This document shows, one piece after another, positions 61,386-64,000 of a stretch of DNA of 64,000 nucleotides (its first letter is position 1; each line of letters begins with the position of its first letter). The notes below the pieces were generated by a model that saw only the letters and a program-made list of their open reading frames with translations, searched no databases and was not told the origin of the DNA. The position numbers were made by a program, and so were the translations under genes. The stretch is from positions 31,566-95,565 of the forward strand of contig NZ_FRAD01000014.1 of assembly GCF_900142225.1 (NCBI RefSeq), given 5' to 3'. This stretch comes from Hathewaya proteolytica DSM 3090. Its GTDB lineage: Bacteria; Bacillota; Clostridia; Clostridiales; Clostridiaceae.

Positions 61386-61573
61386 CTTTTTCCTCCAACT
61401 CAATAATAAGTTTTATTATTACCTATACTGTATAAATTATTCCGGAAGCGCAAATAAATAAATTTGTGATTATATATGTACATGCTCCCATTCAAGATAA
61501 TAATATTTACTTTGTAAAGCTTTGTTAAGCTTTAAGATGAAGTTTTTACAGGAACTTAATATTCGTTAACATT

Positions 61574-62704
61574 TTATTCATATATTATTTTAGCTACCTC
61601 ATCTGCAGTCTTTCTCCAATCATACTGCCTGCAAAGTTCAGTGCCACGTTGTTTTATATTATCTATGTCCTCCATGCATTGCCCGGTGGTAAAATACTGA
61701 TGATCTATGGCCCTCTTTATGGCATTTTTTATCTCCTCTGTACTGTAAGGATTGAAAGTTATTGCTCCATCTTCAGCCAGTTCTCCCACAGAAGAATTAT
61801 TGGAACAAAGTACTAGAGTATTGCAAGCCCATGCCTCTAACACTGGAAGACCAAACCCTTCATAAAGTGTTGGGTACAAAAATGCCTTAGCCTCATTATA
61901 GAAATATTTAAGGTGCTCTGTGGGAACGTACCCCGGAAATACCATGTCATCTTCTATTCCAAGTTCTTTTGCATAAGATTTTATTTCGTCAATATATCCA
62001 GAATTTTTACCTATAAGTACAAGTTTGCAGCCCTTTTTATTTTCAACATTTTTAAAAGCTTCCATGGCCCTCTTTACATTTTTGTGGTAATATTCTGCTC
62101 CCACCATGAGTATATAAGGGTAATTCACATGGTATTTTTCCATAAGTATTTTCTTGGAATTTTCAGTGCCCTCAGTGTTAAAAGCTTCTGTATCATAGCC
62201 GTTATTCACCACATAAATTTTGCTTTCATCCATGTTATAAAATTTAATTAAATCTGCTTTTGTATTTTCAGATATACATATTACCTTATATGCTTTTTTC
62301 AAAAGGTGTGGCATAATATGGCGATAATATGCATTTTGATGTTTTGCTTCATCTTTAAAATACATAGGTATAAAATCATGTACAGTTATTATTTGTTTTT
62401 TTCTGCTAAATAGACACATATAGTGAAAGGGATGGTATATGATAGCATCGCCGTGTACCTTAAATGGCATGACAAATTGTGTATATAAAAAACGAATAAG
62501 CCCGCCTTTTTTCTTGTAGCTAGGTTTTACATACTCTGTGCACTTTATTGTATCAACACCGTCTAAATCTATGGGGCATATAGCCTTCAGATCCAATTCT
62601 CTATGTTTTTTTAAGTGCTTTATGACATTTTCTGCGTATACTCCTAGTCCTGACGGTTTTTCGTGAAGAATCGTAGCATTAATATATATATTTTTTTTAG
62701 TCAA
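61574..62704 (-). CDS. Glycosyltransferase, GT4 family
   Basis: 376 aa from TTG 62704, which has GGAGG 6 nt upstream; the annotated-style frame from 62797 has no site. The N-terminal half (INATILHEKPSGLGVYAENV) has the acceptor-side GxG loop. The C-terminal half has PTLYEGFGLPVLEAWACNTL and SVGELAEDGAITFNPYSTEE, the GT4 donor-binding E-x7-E motif region. It likely transfers a hexose to a surface glycan. Not linked in an operon with the polysaccharide genes at the left end. Confidence 0.9.
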   Translation of the reverse strand: MTKKNIYINATILHEKPSGLGVYAENVIKHLKKHRELDLKAICPIDLDGVDTIKCTEYVKPSYKKKGGLIRFLYTQFVMPFKVHGDAIIYHPFHYMCLFSRKKQIITVHDFIPMYFKDEAKHQNAYYRHIMPHLLKKAYKVICISENTKADLIKFYNMDESKIYVVNNGYDTEAFNTEGTENSKKILMEKYHVNYPYILMVGAEYYHKNVKRAMEAFKNVENKKGCKLVLIGKNSGYIDEIKSYAKELGIEDDMVFPGYVPTEHLKYFYNEAKAFLYPTLYEGFGLPVLEAWACNTLVLCSNNSSVGELAEDGAITFNPYSTEEIKNAIKRAIDHQYFTTGQCMEDIDNIKQRGTELCRQYDWRKTADEVAKIIYE

Positions 62705-62862
62705 AATAATCCTCCAAATTATAAGCTGAAATAACAAGCTTCTATTTTTTACTACTATAATTATACTGACTTCTCCCTCTATAATCAATACTGCCAAATT
62801 TACGGTTTATATAGTATAATAGTTATTATTTTATGAAACAATTGTAGAGGAGGTTTTAAAAT

Positions 62863-63642
62863 ATGGAAATAGGAGTTATAGGAGTTGGAATTATAACTAG
62901 CAATATTCTTGAGGGTTTTTTAGGGCATGGTCACTGTGAACACTCTTTTCACCTATCCCCTAGGAATAAACAACGTTCACAAATGCTTAGAGATAAATAC
63001 TCTAGTCACATAACCGTGGAAGCAGATAATCAAGCTGTCCTAGATAAGTGTGAACTTGTAATCTTAGGAACTTTGCCCCAAAACTCAGAGGAAATACTGT
63101 GTGAGCTTAAATTTAGATCTTGTCACAAAGTGGTGAGTCTAATTCCCATACTAGGTCTTCCCAAGATTAAAGAAATCATTGGTGACACAAAAATTCTTTG
63201 CGACGTGGTTCCATTGCCCTTCATATCAAAAAGGCTAGGTCCTATAGTTGTTTACCCCTCACAAGATGAAATTATTAATCTTCTTGAGCCACTAGGAACC
63301 ATAGTAGCTGTGGACACTGAAAAGGAGATATCACTATTGAGAAGTACCACAGCCCTTATGAGCCCTTTTTACGAACTTTTATACAGTATAGTTCAATGGA
63401 ATGTGGACAACGGCCTTAACGAGCCCGCTGCAAAATCCTATGTTACATCTTTCTTTCAAGGTCTATGCCACATGGCCGCTGCAACGCCAGAACACGGCCT
63501 CAAAGAATTAGCAGAGGAAATGACTCCCGGTGGACTAAATCACCAAGCGGTACAATATCTCATAGAAAATCAAGGCTTCCAGCTATGGGGGCAAGCACTG
63601 GATTCTATACTTGAAAGAGTTTTAAACAAAGCTAAAAAGTAA
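62863..63642 (+). CDS. Pyrroline-5-carboxylate reductase-like protein
   Basis: 259-aa Rossmann-fold oxidoreductase. IGVIGVGIITSNILEGFLG near the start is the dinucleotide-binding GxGxxxxx pattern; SLIPILGLPKIKEIIGDTKI and VPLPFISKRLGPIVVYPS resemble the ProC middle region; the dimerisation domain ends with MTPGGLNHQAVQYL, the family's conserved PGG. It differs from ProC in the second glycine loop (GIITSN), so the substrate may not be pyrroline-5-carboxylate. AGGAGG precedes the ATG at 62863. Confidence 0.85.
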   Translation: MEIGVIGVGIITSNILEGFLGHGHCEHSFHLSPRNKQRSQMLRDKYSSHITVEADNQAVLDKCELVILGTLPQNSEEILCELKFRSCHKVVSLIPILGLPKIKEIIGDTKILCDVVPLPFISKRLGPIVVYPSQDEIINLLEPLGTIVAVDTEKEISLLRSTTALMSPFYELLYSIVQWNVDNGLNEPAAKSYVTSFFQGLCHMAAATPEHGLKELAEEMTPGGLNHQAVQYLIENQGFQLWGQALDSILERVLNKAKK

Positions 63643-63667
63643 AAAGAAACTCGGAGTTGTTATAAAA

Positions 63668-64000
63668 TGTACCCTATAGAGTAGACATTATAAAAAAGTC
63701 TACCTATGGGGTATTTTTGTGTATAATAGAATAAATAACATTAGGAGAATATACAAATGAGTAATAAACTATTTACAAAAGAAGAAGTTAAAATATTATC
63801 TAAAAATAAATATGTTAAGAATGTAAGTAATAAAGCAATTACTTATACTGATGAATTTAAAAGTATTTTTATTGCAGAGTATGAAAAAGGAAAATTTCCA
63901 AGAGAAATATTTGAAGAGTTTGGCTTTGATATAAATATTCTTGGAGTAGAACGAGTTAAATCCTGTGGAAAACGTTGGAGAGCTGCTTTTAAGAAAGATG
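63668..64000 (+). mobile_element. Left end of an IS3-family insertion sequence (runs off the window)
   Basis: TGTACCC begins an imperfect inverted repeat (TACCCTATAGAGTAGAC at 63669 onward against GTCTACCTATGGGGTA about 11 nt later) that looks like an IS terminal region, followed by a transposase-associated HTH gene. TGTA-starting ends are typical of the IS150/IS3 group. The right end is outside the window. Confidence 0.65.
63757..64000 (+). CDS. IS3-family transposase-associated helix-turn-helix protein (OrfA-like), N-terminal part
   Basis: At least 81 aa from ATG 63757 (AGGAGA upstream): MSNKLFTKEEVKILSKNKYV, then KAITYTDEFKSIFIAEYEKG, FPREIFEEFGFDINILGVER and VKSCGKRWRAAFKKD. This start pattern, in particular YTDEFK and the IFEEFGFD turn, is one I know from clostridial IS3-type OrfA proteins. 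The C-terminus and OrfB lie beyond the edge. Confidence 0.8.
   Translation, partial: MSNKLFTKEEVKILSKNKYVKNVSNKAITYTDEFKSIFIAEYEKGKFPREIFEEFGFDINILGVERVKSCGKRWRAAFKKD

Noticed and set aside
1..64000. CRISPR arrays, tRNA or rRNA genes
   Set aside because: No regularly spaced repeats, no cloverleaf-like sequences with a T-loop motif, and no rRNA-like conserved stretches were seen by eye.

Overview
The window looks like chromosome of a low-GC, strictly anaerobic, spore-forming, motile Clostridium-type Firmicute. The grounds are strongly AT-rich DNA, consistent AGGAGG-type ribosome binding sites, the spore amidase gene cwlD, chemotaxis receptor genes, and a complete coenzyme-B12-dependent methylaspartate pathway of glutamate fermentation. 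No tRNA, rRNA or CRISPR was seen. An IS3-type element begins at the right edge.

Layout: 0-2.2 kb is the end of a surface-polysaccharide cluster (DUF4422 glycosyltransferase, glf, sugar-phosphate transferase). 2.4-9 kb holds unknown coiled-coil or cysteine-containing proteins, a DUF3343 Se/S-carrier-like protein, a cysteine desulfurase-family enzyme, a membrane MutS-like ATPase and a GNAT enzyme. 9-12.6 kb has galK, galT and an AI-2E-type permease. 12.8-21 kb has two chemotaxis receptors, a DtxR-type regulator, an EamA transporter and a NitT/TauT-type ABC transporter. 21.0-27.4 kb is a nine-gene minus-strand operon that I interpret as a selenocysteine-assisted organometal (Sao) system. 27.5-34 kb is the phosphate regulon (pstSCAB-phoU-phoP-phoR). 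34.2-37 kb is a cobalt transport operon (cbiM, cbiQ, cbiO) with an unusual structured leader. 37-40.7 kb is an arsenic-type operon with an ArsR-GTPase fusion. 41-48 kb has an SPFH protein, pdxS with a divergent PdxR-type regulator, a PadR/HAAS system and a CAAX-protease gene frameshifted at a G8 tract. 48.4-58.7 kb is the glutamate fermentation operon with its GntR regulator. 58.9-63.6 kb has cwlD, a Na/Pi cotransporter, a glycosyltransferase and a pyrroline-5-carboxylate-reductase-like gene.

The most exciting part is 21.0-27.4 kb. Four genes there carry one in-frame TGA each, and ordinary gene calling truncates, splits or misses them. They encode a thioredoxin-like protein with Cys-Ser-Sec-Cys, a substrate-binding protein with Cys-Sec, an ABC permease with Sec, and a MerB-type organomercurial lyase with Cys-Sec at the second active-site region. 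Each TGA is followed, 18-24 nt later, by a hairpin loop containing GU, as expected of bacterial SECIS elements. The remaining members are an ABC ATPase, a second binding protein, a lipoprotein ending in Cys-Cys, a DsrE-like protein and an ArsP-family permease. The set suggests import, carbon-metal bond cleavage and export of a thiophilic organometal(loid).

The pathways connect. cbiMQO can supply cobalt for B12, which glutamate mutase needs. glmS, glmL, glmE, mal, the mesaconase pair and citD, citE, citF run from glutamate to acetate and pyruvate. Two phosphate systems (pst-pho and Na/Pi) and two thiophilic-metal(loid) systems (sao and acr3) lie in the same window.
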